From the NCBI GenBank assembly GCA_025024175.1, contig QCXZ01000041.1, forward strand, positions 9,791,786-9,855,785: a stretch of 64,000 bases of DNA. The letters run 5' to 3'. Position 1 is the first letter of the stretch; every line of letters begins with the position of its first letter. The position numbers and the translations under genes are program-made. Shown piece after piece: positions 32,629 through 45,242 of the stretch. The notes below the pieces were generated by a model. It was not told where the DNA came from and ran no database searches. It saw only the letters and a list, made by a program, of their open reading frames with translations. Origin of the DNA: Rhyzopertha dominica. Taxonomy: Eukaryota > Arthropoda > Insecta > Coleoptera > Bostrichidae.

Positions 32629-33840
32629 GTGAGTTTCTCAAATTAAATTTTTTTTTTCTGAAAAGTGACACCAAATTTTTCTTTCAGGAAGGGGGAGCAG
32701 TTACTTCTGTGTCTGGTTGGGTGAGTCGATGAAAATTAGTTGTTTTGCACGCGTTTTTGATTATTTGTATGTTGGGTCGCGTAAACGTTACTATACAAGG
32801 GCGTGCGTCAGGGGAAGGGGGCGTGACAGTGTAGTGCCTTGTTTTAAAGTATGTAAGTAATTATGAAATGTTATATTTATATCATAATGTCTCGTTTTCA
32901 GCAAATTTTTTACAAAACACTGGTAAGTGAATGAAGTTATCTGAACTATCCACTTCACGAATAATAACAAAGCCTAATGTTAGTTTCTTTTTGTTTCAGG
33001 AGATATTGAACGAATCTGATGGCTACAACGGTATTTTTGAGTTAATTAGTTATGTACTTGTTAGGAAAAAATAAAATAAAACAAACTGATCCCATTCCTT
33101 AAATCATGTCTGCTTTTGAACGAGATTGCTAATTGTTTTCTGAGCTTCTGTTCGCAGATTCTTCATTTAGAGTTGCCAGCTTCCAGAGTCCAGGGAACTG
33201 AACTTGTCTATGAAATTAAATCAACCAAAGGTAGGTCAATATGTATATGAATAGCTTATTATGCTGCTCCAAATGAAATAAGGTTATATTGCTCTTGTAA
33301 AGTTCCGACTACCCGATAATTGTTCGTTTACTCACAATGAACAAACTTAATTTGGTACAGCAATTAATTTTAAGCTCAGCTTTAATTTTCTTTCAGATCT
33401 TCAATTGTCAATACAAAATTATTTCTGCATGCCTCATAAATCATACGTCGTATTAAATTGCGTGACCATCTTTGAAAACCCTCTATGAACCACCGTCTTT
33501 TCGCACCTTTCTGTCCTGAATTTCATTTGCCGCTATATTTTTTACTTTTGATTGTGAAATTTTGGTCATTCTACTGATTTTTGCGATGGCCCCACTTTCT
33601 CCCCACGCATTAGTCATCTAATTGGTGATCGATTATAATGTTCCTCTTCTTATGAAGGAAAAATAACGAAGAAGTTTGAAGACTTATTGAAAACATAATA
33701 CTGAAAACGACATGACTCTTAGAAAATACGCAATGTTCATAAACATTTACGAAAAAGGTGTAGTCTTGCAATTAACAAAATTTAATTTGTTTTTGGCTAC
33801 CTTTGTATCTGTTTATAATATATTTTTTTCATTGTTCCAG

Positions 33841-33920
33841 GTGTGTAGTATTGTGCTAGTGCTAACCAGCGCCAGATGTGGATCAAGAGGAGCCAAAGGC
33901 TGCTATATTAACCAATTACT
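33841..33920 (+). other. Exon-like block, copy 2 (80 nt)
   Basis: It has the same length and borders as copy 1: TTGTTCCAG before and GTAAGT after. The same frame is open (begins VCSIVLVL, contains ARCGSRGAK). Differences include synonymous and amino-acid-changing sites. The length is not a multiple of three, so if coding the two would have to be alternatives. Confidence 0.35.
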
Positions 33921-34230
33921 GTAAGTTTCTCAAATTTTATATTTACAATATTATAATAGTACATGCAAAATTATTTTGTATGCCTTATAAATTATACATC
34001 GCGTGTCGTATTAAATTTGCGCCATCATCTTTGAAAACCTTCGACGAGTCACATCTTTTCGCAAATTTCCGTCCAGAATGCCATTTACAACTATATTTCT
34101 CACAGTTGATTGTGAAATATTGGTCATGTCATTCTACTGGTTTTTATGATGACCCCACTTTCTCCTTCTACGTTTTTATGTATCCAAAAACATTCAGGTT
34201 CAAGTAGTAGATGATTATGATTCCGTTTAA

Positions 34231-37200
34231 TCATTTTCAACATTATTGTCAAAAACATCTCCGCCTTTTCGAATTCTTTAACAACTTTGACGTTTTCACC
34301 TTCTTGTGGGTGGGAAGCTTCCACCCCATTCCACGGTCTCCCCGTCTTTATAATTAGTAAGAGCTATAAGTGGAGTAGTAATAACTCTTTATTGTTTTTT
34401 AACAAGCAAGTTTTAGCTTTACCTTGCACTATGTGCATTAGACGTACTATTAGTATTATTTAATAATTAAATATGCTGCATCTGTTAAGTTGAATATAGT
34501 CAGTGACGCTTTCTTTATTTGTAAAATTGTAGTGGCAGGTTTTTCTTGTTTCGTTGTTGTTTTCTAAGACTAGAAAGTATTCAAAATTCTTGTCTTCTTT
34601 TCTTTTAAAATAAAGACACGTCGTAAATATAGGGATATTATTCCTGAAAAACAATTATTTTCAATGTGGATCACAGTACCGAAAAGAGCGTTTATAGCCT
34701 TTTCAAATGCACCTGGGAGATATACTTAACAGCCGCAACAGAAATTTCTATAGTGACTTAAAAAAGTCCTATAAATATAAATAAAATCAATGTGCTCTAT
34801 TTGTCGCTAAATTAAGTGAAACAACTTAAGTTATTTATTTTTATATAAAAGACCATCTTGTCAATAACCAACAATGAGAAAATTTGTTAAATTGTGTCTA
34901 AGGGTGGGTTAAGTTAAGAAAAAACATAGAATGAAATATTATTAATTAAGCAATTTTTGTTCAAAAAGTAATGTTCTAAAAATCATCGCGCAAATGTTTT
35001 TATGATAGAAAATTAACAACTATAACTGCAAACTTTCTAGCATAATGTTCTCGGTGTAGGCCTTGTAATTTGCTTCGCGTTGTAGAAAATCGGTTTTGGA
35101 AATGGTGATTTCTTCAGCTTGACTGTTCTTGCATATGATGGTAATCGATTGTTGGTTGGAAATAGTGAATAACCATCGGTTGTCTCGTAGAGGATGCCAT
35201 AGTTCCGTCGTTGCTAGTAGACTTCTGATTTTGCAAGTTTTCTGAATAGATTTTGTTGTTTTTCTGAAGAGCTTGATTTCGCAATCTTTTTGTTCTTGGT
35301 GATTGGTAGATTCTTGCAGATCTCACAGGGTAATCAAGACTTAACAGCTTCTGTTTTATTACCTTTGCAAAATAAAGGTATAAACAAACACAAAAGGATA
35401 TTCAAACAGTATGTTCAAGAAAAAGAAAATTAAACTTATGTATGCTACGTATACATGTACGTATTATAAATACAAGCATTTGCTCTTGCTGTAAATGCAA
35501 ACAAACATAACTGTAATGGTATTGTTCTAAAATATTCCAGAAGCGTTCTTTGGGGAGTCTTCAACTCTGCATATTGGAAGTATATATAATAACANCCTAA
35601 TTGCAGTGGAGTCCTCATTCTGCTTAGTTTTGTAAGTTATCCACTGTAGCAACTGCATATTTATAATCGTTGGTTTATAATTCCGACTCAACATAAATTT
35701 CACCAGAAAACTCCAGCGGTTCGCTTGGTAGATGCGCAGTGTCCTCTGTGTCCTCCACAACAAAAGCAGAATCTATAATATAAAACCCCTCTAAATCATC
35801 GTTTTGAATTCCTAATGTTTTAGAATTTTGCTAAAATTCAGAAAATACTAATAAAAGTAAATCGTCTCGTGGCTCGAATTATCTCCACAAGTTATGCCTG
35901 CTTTTCAGAAGGAATACTTAATTGTATCCACAGTCACCTTTTGCCAATCATTCTTTATACAATAAATGGCGTCTAGAATATCAAACGCTTTAGTAAGGAT
36001 TTGCACTTTATTAAGAGAGGCACACTTAAAAATATTTTATTAAAAACATGTGAACATATACCAGCGTGCGCTCTGGGAGTCACTACCACACAAAACCTTT
36101 TGAACAACTTTTTTTACAGAGATCTCTTGGTGTTTTGGGCTTGCAATTACATAATGGATTGCCTGTAAGTTTTAGGACTGCAGATAGTGTAAAACAAATT
36201 AAAGTTATATTAAGAAAATTTTGTTTTAACTGTTGATACATGCTTTGTGCGTTTCTTATCGTGTTCATTACTTTTGTTCTAGAATATATTATGTTTTTTA
36301 TACTGGCTTTGAGCTAATTAAAGGCATTATTATTAAATCGGCTTGACAACTAATGTATGGTGGCAATAATACGAGCTTAATGTTCTTTCGGATGGGAACA
36401 TGCGAATTTTCCACTTCATCGCTTTGTCAAAAACTCTCCTTCATGAGCTTGGAAACCATCCATGCCTTACTTATGTTACGTTACCAAATTTCGGTAAGTT
36501 CATTAGCAGTTATTTTTTTGAACGCTGTTAACTTGGCTTACTAATCACTAAAAGTTTTTCTTAGTCCCCATCCATATATACACAAGGCAATAGTGCAAGA
36601 CTTTCTTTGGCAATTTTTCCACCTTTTCTTTATTCGGACTTAAGTGTTAAATGTATTGTCCGGTAAGGTTCGAAAAAACAACTTCGCTTTGTGGACGTTA
36701 AAATATCTCGCGGCAAATACTCTTCTGCCAGTCTCCTTGTGAAAATTCACACTTTTCCTCGTATAGCTTCCAATGCAGTGGTGTGCCGTTTAGGAAAGTT
36801 TATCAAAGTGTACGGCTTTTTTGTTAAAAAAAACTTTGTTTCGCAAAAGTAGTTAGATTGGAATGCCACTCGTTCCAAAAATTTGGGTTATTTTTTGATA
36901 ATGTCAGTTGTTTAAAACTTTGCGATACGATAACTTTGGCTAAATCTCTTACACTAAGTTTTTACTCATTATACATCTTCACTACACCGATTTTCTCCTT
37001 AAGCGTTAATACGTTACATTTTGTTGTCATTGTGGTGCGCGCTTAATCAGTACAAACAGAAAAGTTGAGATCTCGATCCGGGGAATCACTGTTCATGTAG
37101 TACACTGTGCTCGTGTATTCAAGGGAGACTCATGTTTGTGCAGAAATGTGTTGTCCGCTTAAGTCCAAGAGAGATTACCATGCATATGGTTCCCTACTAA

Positions 37201-37590
37201 CGAATTTCGAACCACAAAAAACTGTCCGTTCAGTGGAAATGTACATCAGCTTAGGATGTCATTTGAAGAAAATTTTACATGGCTTATTTCATAAGGTTGA
37301 GCAGAAAGGGGGAAGCGTCCAGCGAAATTAAGGATTAAAACAGGTTTTCTTCCACTGGACTTGAATAAGATTTTTAAAGTAATGTATAAATTATTGTGTT
37401 TCCAAAAGAGTGTTTAGTATATTCCATTTCAGTATAAGGAAACTGCTTTCTCGTGGTAAGGGTATGTACAACAGCCGTCCAAATTGAATCCTTTAATCAC
37501 GATTTGCAAGGACAATACAACGTACCAAAAATAATTAAAGGCATCTCACAAAAAACATAGCAAAGAAACAATGAAATTATAAAAAGACGG
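34231..37590. other. No gene recognised
   Basis: AT-rich DNA with scattered short frames. A minus-strand frame at 35527-35763 and + strand frames at 36353-36544 and 37107-37331 show no motifs I can name. No inverted repeats with target duplications were found. Confidence 0.3.
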
Positions 37591-38229
37591 GAAAACAAAC
37601 AGCACAGAAGAACTAGCCCATCAGCCCAGAAAATGCACTTAATAGATAGCAACATCCAAACCTATAACCTATAATCTATTAAAATGTATTAACCAAATTT
37701 CAAATAATATTCCAGGTAATATCACAAGCCCGAACTCATATAAAATCACAAATGCTTTTACCTTTAAAAAAACATAGACAAAATAACAATCCCTGACTAC
37801 AATCTCATGAGATCACTAAACTCACAAATTCGAATTATAGGGCGATAACTTGACACCACCCTGTATACTTAATTCACAGCCAGCTCCACCAAGATTCTGA
37901 AAGCCCACGTTTGTTTCCTTTATACTTATATTCAGACTATCGATCATAAAAAATAAGCAAGATTAAATGACCATCAAAAAAGCAAGGCTACCTCTCGGAC
38001 TATAAGGGAACTCTACCGGGAAGAATATATGGACGGCATCCCTACAAAGTGGTGCATAAATGTAGCAATTAGTTATGGCGTTCACCAGAAATAGAAAATT
38101 TCAAGTTGTACTAATGAAGAATGGGGTCAAGTTTTTGAAACAGATATTAAATAAATAAATAAATACCAGACAGAAGTTGCGTGATTGACATCCAGAAACT
38201 ATTCAGAGTCATATCAAGATGTGGTAATA

Positions 38230-38345
38230 TTGGAATATATATGGTATGTCGATGGTTCAAAAGCAGATGAATGGATCGAAGTAACAGTTTTCGAAAATCG
38301 TGAAAATTTTATACAGGGCGGTGCTGGTTTCTGAATTATTTGTGC
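38230..38345 (+). pseudogene. RNase H fragment of a non-LTR retrotransposon
   Basis: The + strand reads WYVDGSKADEWIE and, after a gap, GGAGF. This matches the first catalytic block of the RNase H domain (YTDGSK...GxG) in I/R1-type LINEs. The reading frame stops at once, and only this block is recognisable. Confidence 0.5.
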
Positions 38346-38685
38346 CGTCTTTTTGTGACTGTTGCCAAGCCACAATAAGCACAACATAGTGTCAACTCTC
38401 AATTGTCATATATTCTGCTGAAGGTAGCGGCTAAAAGTTATAACCAGGAAATTAATTGTTTTCCAACAACCTACGGTTCTATTTTCTTTTCAAAGGTAAG
38501 TAATAACAACAAATTGCTTGTACGAAACTGCACAACAATAATATACACAACTACGTCCGTCATAACCCCATTTTCTTGCGGACAAAGACATTCAATTATT
38601 CGCACCAAATCTGAAAGCCTACGCAGTCAATCCAGTCGTTTCCCTATTTTAATGTTTGTACATCTTTTGTAACTAGCATTGCATA

Positions 38686-40895
38686 GTAATGCAACTCTCT
38701 TACCGGTTACNACCCTGCAATGCTATTTACCTTTCATTTACAGGCACAGTTGGAACGGCACGCGACTCCTCATAAAACAAACCCTCTCTTTGTGATTTTG
38801 CGAATTTCCAGTGCCGGCTTTAAGCCGTTTTAAAAATCGTTTTTTGTTTGTATAGTGTATATTATTCTAAGTAGTTTTTAATCATTCAGTTAATACGAGG
38901 TTTTACATCGATCGTTTTTATTTACGTCTCAAAATGAATTGTACGTAATTTTAGATGAGTAGCAACATTATTTTGTACAAGCAAAGTATATCTAGTTATA
39001 ATGAAATTTGTAATCTAACTAGACAACATGCTCGTCTGAGCATTTTTTAATATGCAAAGAAAAATCTCGCATTCCTAAATATTTTTATTTTGATTTTTAA
39101 CGTTCCTGTAATATTTATATCATGTGAATATGTTGAATGCTGTGCTAGCCGAAAATTATAAACAATACATTTTAATATTTTTACAATCTTTTAACTGTTG
39201 GAAACATACGGTTAACATAACTAAATATGTAAATAAAAGACAAGTATTTTAAAACAAAATAATAAGAATATATATTTTTTTATCTAAAGCTCTAAATACA
39301 AAAAAAAATAATTCCACACATCTATTATATTTTTACAAAAAAGTCTAACAAGTTTACACCNACATAACTTAAATATATTAATTATTATCATCATCACTAC
39401 TATCAAATTCTGAATCATCATTGACATGTATTATAAAATTTTGAAAATTGGGGGATACATATCTATTTTCAATTTCAATAACATCCTTAATACAGCTTTT
39501 CCACAGTTCTTTCGTTATACTACTTACCTCTCTAGGCACTAAATTTACAACTCCCGAACTTAAACGCGGACATGTATTGTTTCTTTGTATTCCATTTTAA
39601 GCGTACTCCACACTAATTCAATTGGGTTTAGGACGTAATAACACGGTGGCAAACGTTTATGTCCATGTCCTTTCGTTAGCTCATCAACTGGATATTGTTT
39701 AGGTATGTTGAGATTTTTTATTATTGTCAACAGATCTTTTTTGGTAACTTTTCTATTCGGAATTGTAATTTTATTCTTTTTCATGTAATCAATTATTTCT
39801 ATTTTTTCTAGCTGATTTTGGCGCCTTGTTCATTAATTTTGAATGATAACTCGCGTTATCCATGACTATAACAGATCCTGGTGGTAGCCCTGGCAGTAAC
39901 TGCTGCTGAAACCAAGTTTCAAAAAGTGCAGAGTTCATGTCGCAATGGTAGTCAGCAGAACAATTTTGGATCTGTTTCGCTGACAGTAATAATACATTTT
40001 CCACCCATCCATCACTTCCTCCCGCATGAAGAATTATAATTCTTTTTCCTCCCGAAGGTGGTGCTTGCAGAACGCAGTTATTTGTCCCATCTGTCAGACC
40101 TTTTTTTATCGAGTCGTGGGTGTCGTACCACGTTTCATCCAAATATACGATATTACGATTTTCTTGGCGTTACCTTCTGATTTCGTTTATATAATCCCAT
40201 CTCATCCTTTTTAGTCGGGTTGATTCCATTATGGACAAACGTTGGTTTAATGTACTATAATTAAAACCGCTGCTCCTCAGGTATTTTCTGTACCACTCTT
40301 CGCAATAACTTATGTCATATCCTAATTCCAAAAGGTTTAATTTAAGACTTGCCGTAGTTGGAACTTTATTTTTTTTATTTTTCCTTATACATTTGGCATA
40401 TCACTTTTTTGATATCTATCCCAACTCTTTTGATATATTTAGAAATTTCTCCGAATTGCGTGATTTTCTTGAATTGCCTTTATTTTCAATAACATCTCTC
40501 ACAGTCGTATGGGGGACACCAACCATTTCACTTGTCACTTTTAACGGAGCACTGCATTTTTTTATGAAAAAATTGTGTACATTTTTTATGATTTCTTTGG
40601 CATCTTGGGTAAGGCAACGACGATTCCTCTTGTCTTCTTCAATTTGCACTTCCATGTCAGCGTCAGCAACTTCATTCTGAGCGGTACTTGGAGAATACTA
40701 AGACTGAATGCTAGTTTTGGTTTGACCGGTAGTGAACTTTAAATAATCCGACCATGCTTAACCATCTTCCGAAAATCGGACCTAAATTTATGGTAATCTG
40801 GTTATTTGCGGTAACTTGTGAGGGGCCGCCTGCTGTTCGAGGTGAAAGATAAATTTTATTGCAGGGTTGTAATAACGGTAAGAGAGTTGCATTAC
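38686..40895 (-). mobile_element. Tc1/mariner-type DNA transposon with long DD-E spacing, TIRs and TA target sites
   Basis: The left end (38686-38718) starts GTAATGCAACTCTCTTACCG. The right end, reverse-complemented from 40895, starts with the same 20 bases, and both continue into ...ACCCTGC. A TA dinucleotide flanks each side (38684-38685 and 40896-40897), as expected for IS630-Tc1-mariner insertions. The 2.2-kb body encodes a minus-strand transposase. Ends and target sites are clear; one base is undetermined within the left repeat. Confidence 0.88.
39560..40660 (-). pseudogene. DDE transposase (IS630/Tc1-mariner, roughly DD80E), frameshifted
   Basis: In order on the minus strand: an N-terminal helix-turn-helix-like part (40416-40655; KVTSEMVGVPHTTVRDVI), a degenerate middle, the first catalytic Asp in VYLDETWYD (about 40140), IIILHAGGSDGWVENVLLL, NSALFETWFQQQLLP, the second Asp in VIVMDNASYHS, and the Glu in LNPIELVWS. 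Between second Asp and Glu I count about 80 residues, across a single-base frameshift near 39800. That is far longer than the 34-39 of classical Tc1/mariner, and near the spacing reported for the DD82E (Sailor) group. At least one frameshift and other breaks make it inactive. Confidence 0.8.
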
Positions 40896-41719
40896 TATAC
40901 CATTACAATAGAGCCGTTTTTCTAGATTAGGAAACTTCCCTGTAGAATATCCGCTAGTGCAGCTAACGTCACTGCCACTTAATTCCTAACTGTAAAGTTT
41001 ATCATTGTGGCAGGCTAAAAACATCTCTTCGAGTTCATCACAGTACAGTTTAAGATATTTACTGTAATCACATCCGCACAATTACGATTCATAGCCTAAA
41101 AGTTATGCGAAATCGTCTCATCCGACAACTCCAAAGTATGAGCTTTCTCCTACGCGCAATAGACAGATGACAAATATCTGCCAAAGCAGTAGTATTGTTC
41201 ACTTTCCTGAGAGGCGGCAAATTGATTTAATCGATAATTTCCTGGATGCATGAATAATTTATAGAAAACCTGTACAAGTGTTAAATAACCTTAAATATCG
41301 AAAAATCATTACATATCAGTCACTTTTGTTCAACTAATGACTAAAATTTCAGGCAAACGAATAAATTCAAACTGCAGAGGGCTAACATGGATTTGAAAAA
41401 AAAATAATCTATTGACAACGACACACGCGACTAGCTTTGCTTTTTATCTTCGAGAAGTTGTAATAATCACGAGACTTTTATCCGCTTAACGGCAAAAATT
41501 CCGCATAAACGGCGAAACTCGAAACTTCAAAAACCAGAAAATTGCTTTGATCGTAAACAAAGCGTCGGGAATACCTTCGGGTTCCGGTCGAGCACACATG
41601 TATACAAGACTTGTCGTTTTAATCTAGAAAATGCGAGTGACACGGCTTCCGCGGTAGGTGCTCCCCGTTCCGGGATTTCCCCGTAATATAATGAGGAAGC
41701 ACTATAAACAATGAGCCCG

Positions 41720-42010
41720 CCACTACATATATGTAATGCGCAATTGAATAATGCATGGGAGCGGCCGCGGTGGTCGCCAAATGCTTCCCTCTGCCGGCAG
41801 CATGCTACCTAAATTATTTTATTAGTATTTTGGTACCGGCTTAAATTAAATTTAATTAATGTTTCTAATTAATTTAGGGTTTAAATCATGCATGAATGCT
41901 TTATACGACGCGCCGATGCAAGTTGGCGCAGCTCCGGAACCGGGGGTGGCGTCGAGTTGTCCGTTACGTTAAATGCACTCGCTAAAGTCATTTACTGTTA
42001 ATGAATGAAA
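41720..42010. promoter_or_regulatory. Candidate conserved non-coding / enhancer-like block
   Basis: High-complexity sequence without repeats. It includes clustered homeodomain-type cores (TTTAATTAAT, CTAATTAATTTAG), ATGCATGAATGC and a GC-rich second half (CGCGCCGATGCAAG). It lies just outside the DNA transposon and before the gypsy relic. The function is inferred from composition alone. Confidence 0.3.
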
Positions 42011-42399
42011 TTACAGGAAAATATTGTCCACTTCCGAATTGTTAGTAGTAGTGTGTTAATGTGGATTTAGTCTAGACATGACAACATTGTAAATTGTGTC
42101 TCAACCACTGTTTCATTACCCACGAATTAATATTAAATTCAATCGGTAAGTGTGGATAGGTTTAGTAGCGGATAGACAAAAGGGTGCAAAATGTAGAACG
42201 GAGAAGCAAATGGAGCCATCGGGACTGGACACCAAGTAGGACGTGTAAGATAATTTGACTCTTCAANTGAATCNATTAGCANGTACCTAAAGAGATTAAA
42301 ATTATACTTTAATGTGAATAATATTCCATAAGTAAAGAAGGCTTCAATGTTGCTATTGTTGACTAGTCGAGAAGTGTACGAAACGCATACAAATTGGGT

Positions 42400-43660
42400 A
42401 ATGCCTAGGAGTCCAGAAGAATTGTCTTTCGCAGAAATCGAGACATAGCTGGGAATATATTTCGAACCAGAAAAAATGAAGATAGTGCAGAGATTTCAGT
42501 GTTTCAAGAGGATTGGCACTAGAGTGCATCTATTGCTGAATATACAATGGAACTGAAGAAATGGCAATATCCTGTAATTTTTGCAATTTTCTTTCTGAGG
42601 CACTAAGGAATCGAAAAGAAATCTTATTAAAGGAACGTGACTATGACTACGCTTTAAAAGCTGCTGTGAGCTCGGAATTGGTGGATCGACAAGCCAAGGA
42701 GATATGAGCAATGTCAACTGAAACCAACGTCCATATACCAGGGAATAAGAAGAGTGGAAATAAGGTTAAGTGATAACAGGATGTAACAGGAAAAGATGTG
42801 AATACTATGGGAATCGTCAGTTGGGACAGTGCAAGTATAAAAAATTTAAGTGTAACATTGATTGATTGATACGGGTACAACAGTTTCTATAGCAAGTAGT
42901 ACCGAGTACAACAAACATTTCCAAAAATTTAAGTTGTGAGAGTGCAATACAAAATTTACATTTGTTGGGGAAAATTAGAAGTAAAGTTCAGTATAAAAAT
43001 GTAACAAAACTTTACCATTACTAGTAATTCATTATAACAGTTCAAGTCTTATGTTAGTAGTCAGAAATTGGTTGAAGGAACTAAATGTCACAACAGAAAG
43101 TTAGTCCAATATTGAAAATGTAAGCGAATCAAAAATGTTGCTAATGACTTCTTAGAAAGATTTCATATGTTTAAAACAGGTCATGGAACCTACAAATGAG
43201 CCAAGGTAGACATTATGCTGAAAGACGACTGTATTTCGGCGTTTTGCAAGGCAAGACCCATACCGTATTCATTAAGGTCAGTCGTGTCCGAGGAACTTGA
43301 TCGCCTGGAGAAGTTAGGAATACTCAAGAAGGTTCAACATAGCGAATGGGCGGCACCAACTGTAGTTGTTGAGAAGGGCCGTGGAGAAAGCAAGCAAGTG
43401 GGGATCTGTGGGGACTACAAAGTCACACTGAATGGATAGTCCTACACAAAATGACAGGATTTTACAAAAAATTTATGAGAACATCCAGAGGGGACGGCAC
43501 TTGTGAGAAGGAACATTTACAACCGTACTTCAAAAGAAGACTAGAATTATTTACTACCAAGGACGGCTGTATTTTATGGGGACGGAGAGTAGTAATTCCA
43601 AAGGCATTACGTCAACACATTTTAGTTTTAAATTTTTTAATGTGTATTCATTAGCATAAT
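42400..43660 (+). pseudogene. Ty3/gypsy LTR retrotransposon relic (gag, protease, RT and integrase scraps)
   Basis: Degenerate pieces appear in gypsy order. A gag-like segment (about 42573-42705: CNFLSEALRNR, then ALKAAVSSEL) is followed by a cysteine-rich nucleocapsid-like segment (42783-42855). A protease active-site motif LIDTGTTVSIAS (DTG at 42868-42876) comes next. The start of RT (43215-43436: FCKARPIPYSLR, ELDRLEKLGIL, HSEWAAP, ICGDYKV) then gives way to an integrase N-terminus-like piece (about 43540-43625: GCILWGRRVVIP-LR). Most of RT, RNase H and integrase is deleted and frames are broken. No LTRs were found. Confidence 0.75.
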
Positions 43661-45240
43661 TTAGCAGTTCAGTGGCAGTGTATCAACCACACCACTAACG
43701 ACCTGTGGCTCCTACTCTTCAGGTGTGTGTACTGTCCCTTACTTCCTGTACTAGTGTTTTTTAAAAGAGTGCGCGCCCTCACTCATGATGATCAAGTGAT
43801 GTGTGTTAAAATCCATGAATTATAAGTAGCCTTTAACAAAATGAGTCAACCTGCTGGGATATCCACAAGAAGATTTGAATGAGCAAGACCACTGAACAGA
43901 ATTGAAAGGTATTAGCGTCCTTGATATACCACCTCCTTCTCACTTCTATCTTCTTTACGACCTCATTCAAATTTTCCGCCATTACTGTATGGTGGCGCTG
44001 CGCTACTTATACAGCCTTCAGTATTTCAGTTTGTGTTCTACCAAAATGTGTTCTGTGGTCCTGTGTAAGCTTCAGCATTTGGTACTGAGCGATCGCTGTC
44101 AATATTTTGGTTATTCCACACTGTCATAGTGACATTTTGCAATAAATCTGTCGTGTTTTCTAATAGAAATAACAACGGATCGGGCTCCTTGATGGCTTGT
44201 TGGATACCTCTTGGCCTAATAGTGATCAGCATGTACCTTCTTTTACTTCAACGATACGAGGAAAATGCGCAAAAGTCTCTCTCGACGCAATGGCCTTATT
44301 AATCTTGTTTGTTAATCTCTGGTTTCCTGCACTATATCTCGTCGAACGACGCTAACAAAGCTACCTACTTTAACATTTGTGGGCTTCTCAAAAGCAGAAG
44401 GCAGCGCTAAATTGTACCACAAAGGTATTTTCGCGATTATTCTGTCTTGTGTGGAAAATTCGATGTTCATTTTAATAACAACGATAAACCATTTCAGATT
44501 AATGTTCTCATTACAAAATAAAAAAAAGGATGAAAGAGTGGAAATAAAGGAAGTTGTGTATTTAACACNCTATCAAAAAGTTTTNATAAATGGTTACATA
44601 AATAAGTATTGTCCCATCTTCAATACGATAAACAAGTCTGCGTCCTGTGTTATTCTGCGGAGGAAGGTACGATCTTGTTGGAAGCAAAATATCTACCTGC
44701 AATTTAATATTTTCAACCTGATACACAGCTCTGGAACTCCGTGAGAAATTCTTAACTGCGCAACACAATCCTTCATATTTGTAACTGCATCTTGTATCCT
44801 GCAGAAACATCAAGCGCCGTCAAGATAATTAACACCGGGCATGTCATTTTAATTAAAATCGTTAATTATAGCTGCAAGTTTCCACATAATTAGCGCGCGA
44901 TTAAATTCAACGGCGACACAAGAAAAACACAAATTGACTCGGGGAATGCCATCCATATAAAATGTGGCAATTCAATTTCCGTTCTCTGTTGAATAATTTT
45001 TCACTCGCTGAGACTGCTGACGGTGTTGAAGCCTTTGTGATTGGGCGTTAATTAGTGTTTTTTTAACGAACATGCTGAAAAAATAAACTTGAAAGGAGGG
45101 AGTAAAACTACTTTGGATGAAGATACTTTTATGTTATAAGATTATAATTGTATACTATTATGGTTAATATTTCATTTTACTGGTCAACACAACTTTGATG
45201 ATCTAGATATTTCTTGCAACGATCTACTAAATTATAACTT
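43661..45240. other. No gene recognised; possible conserved block at 44820-44990
   Basis: The stretch contains short frames and undetermined bases. At 44835-44910 there are several TTAATTA/ATAATTA motifs (CATTTTAATTAAAATCG, GTTAATTATAGC, CATAATTAGCGCGC) in non-repetitive sequence, again of enhancer-like composition. Confidence 0.25.
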
Positions 45241-45242
45241 AC

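Larger units (their letters stand above)
32124..34230. repeat. Large direct duplication: unit of about 520-550 bp in two full copies and a partial third
   Basis: Copy 1 spans about 32124-32645, copy 2 about 33373-33945 and the partial copy 3 about 33961-34230. Shared landmarks include ACAAAATTATTT, CATCTTTGAAAACC, CTTTTCGCA, CCCCACTTTCTCC and GAAAACATAATACT. Copies 1 and 2 each contain an 80-bp block framed by a splice acceptor and donor (32549-32628 and 33841-33920). About 730 bp of other sequence separates copies 1 and 2; copy 3 follows copy 2 directly. Confidence 0.8.

Noticed and set aside
32549..33232. A chain of small exons (32549-32628, 32688-32720, 32902-32922, 33000-33030, about 33160-33231) as a protein-coding gene
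   Set aside because: Every combination and frame I tried meets a stop codon within one or two exons. Only the duplicated 80-nt block is kept as a possible, perhaps non-coding, exon.
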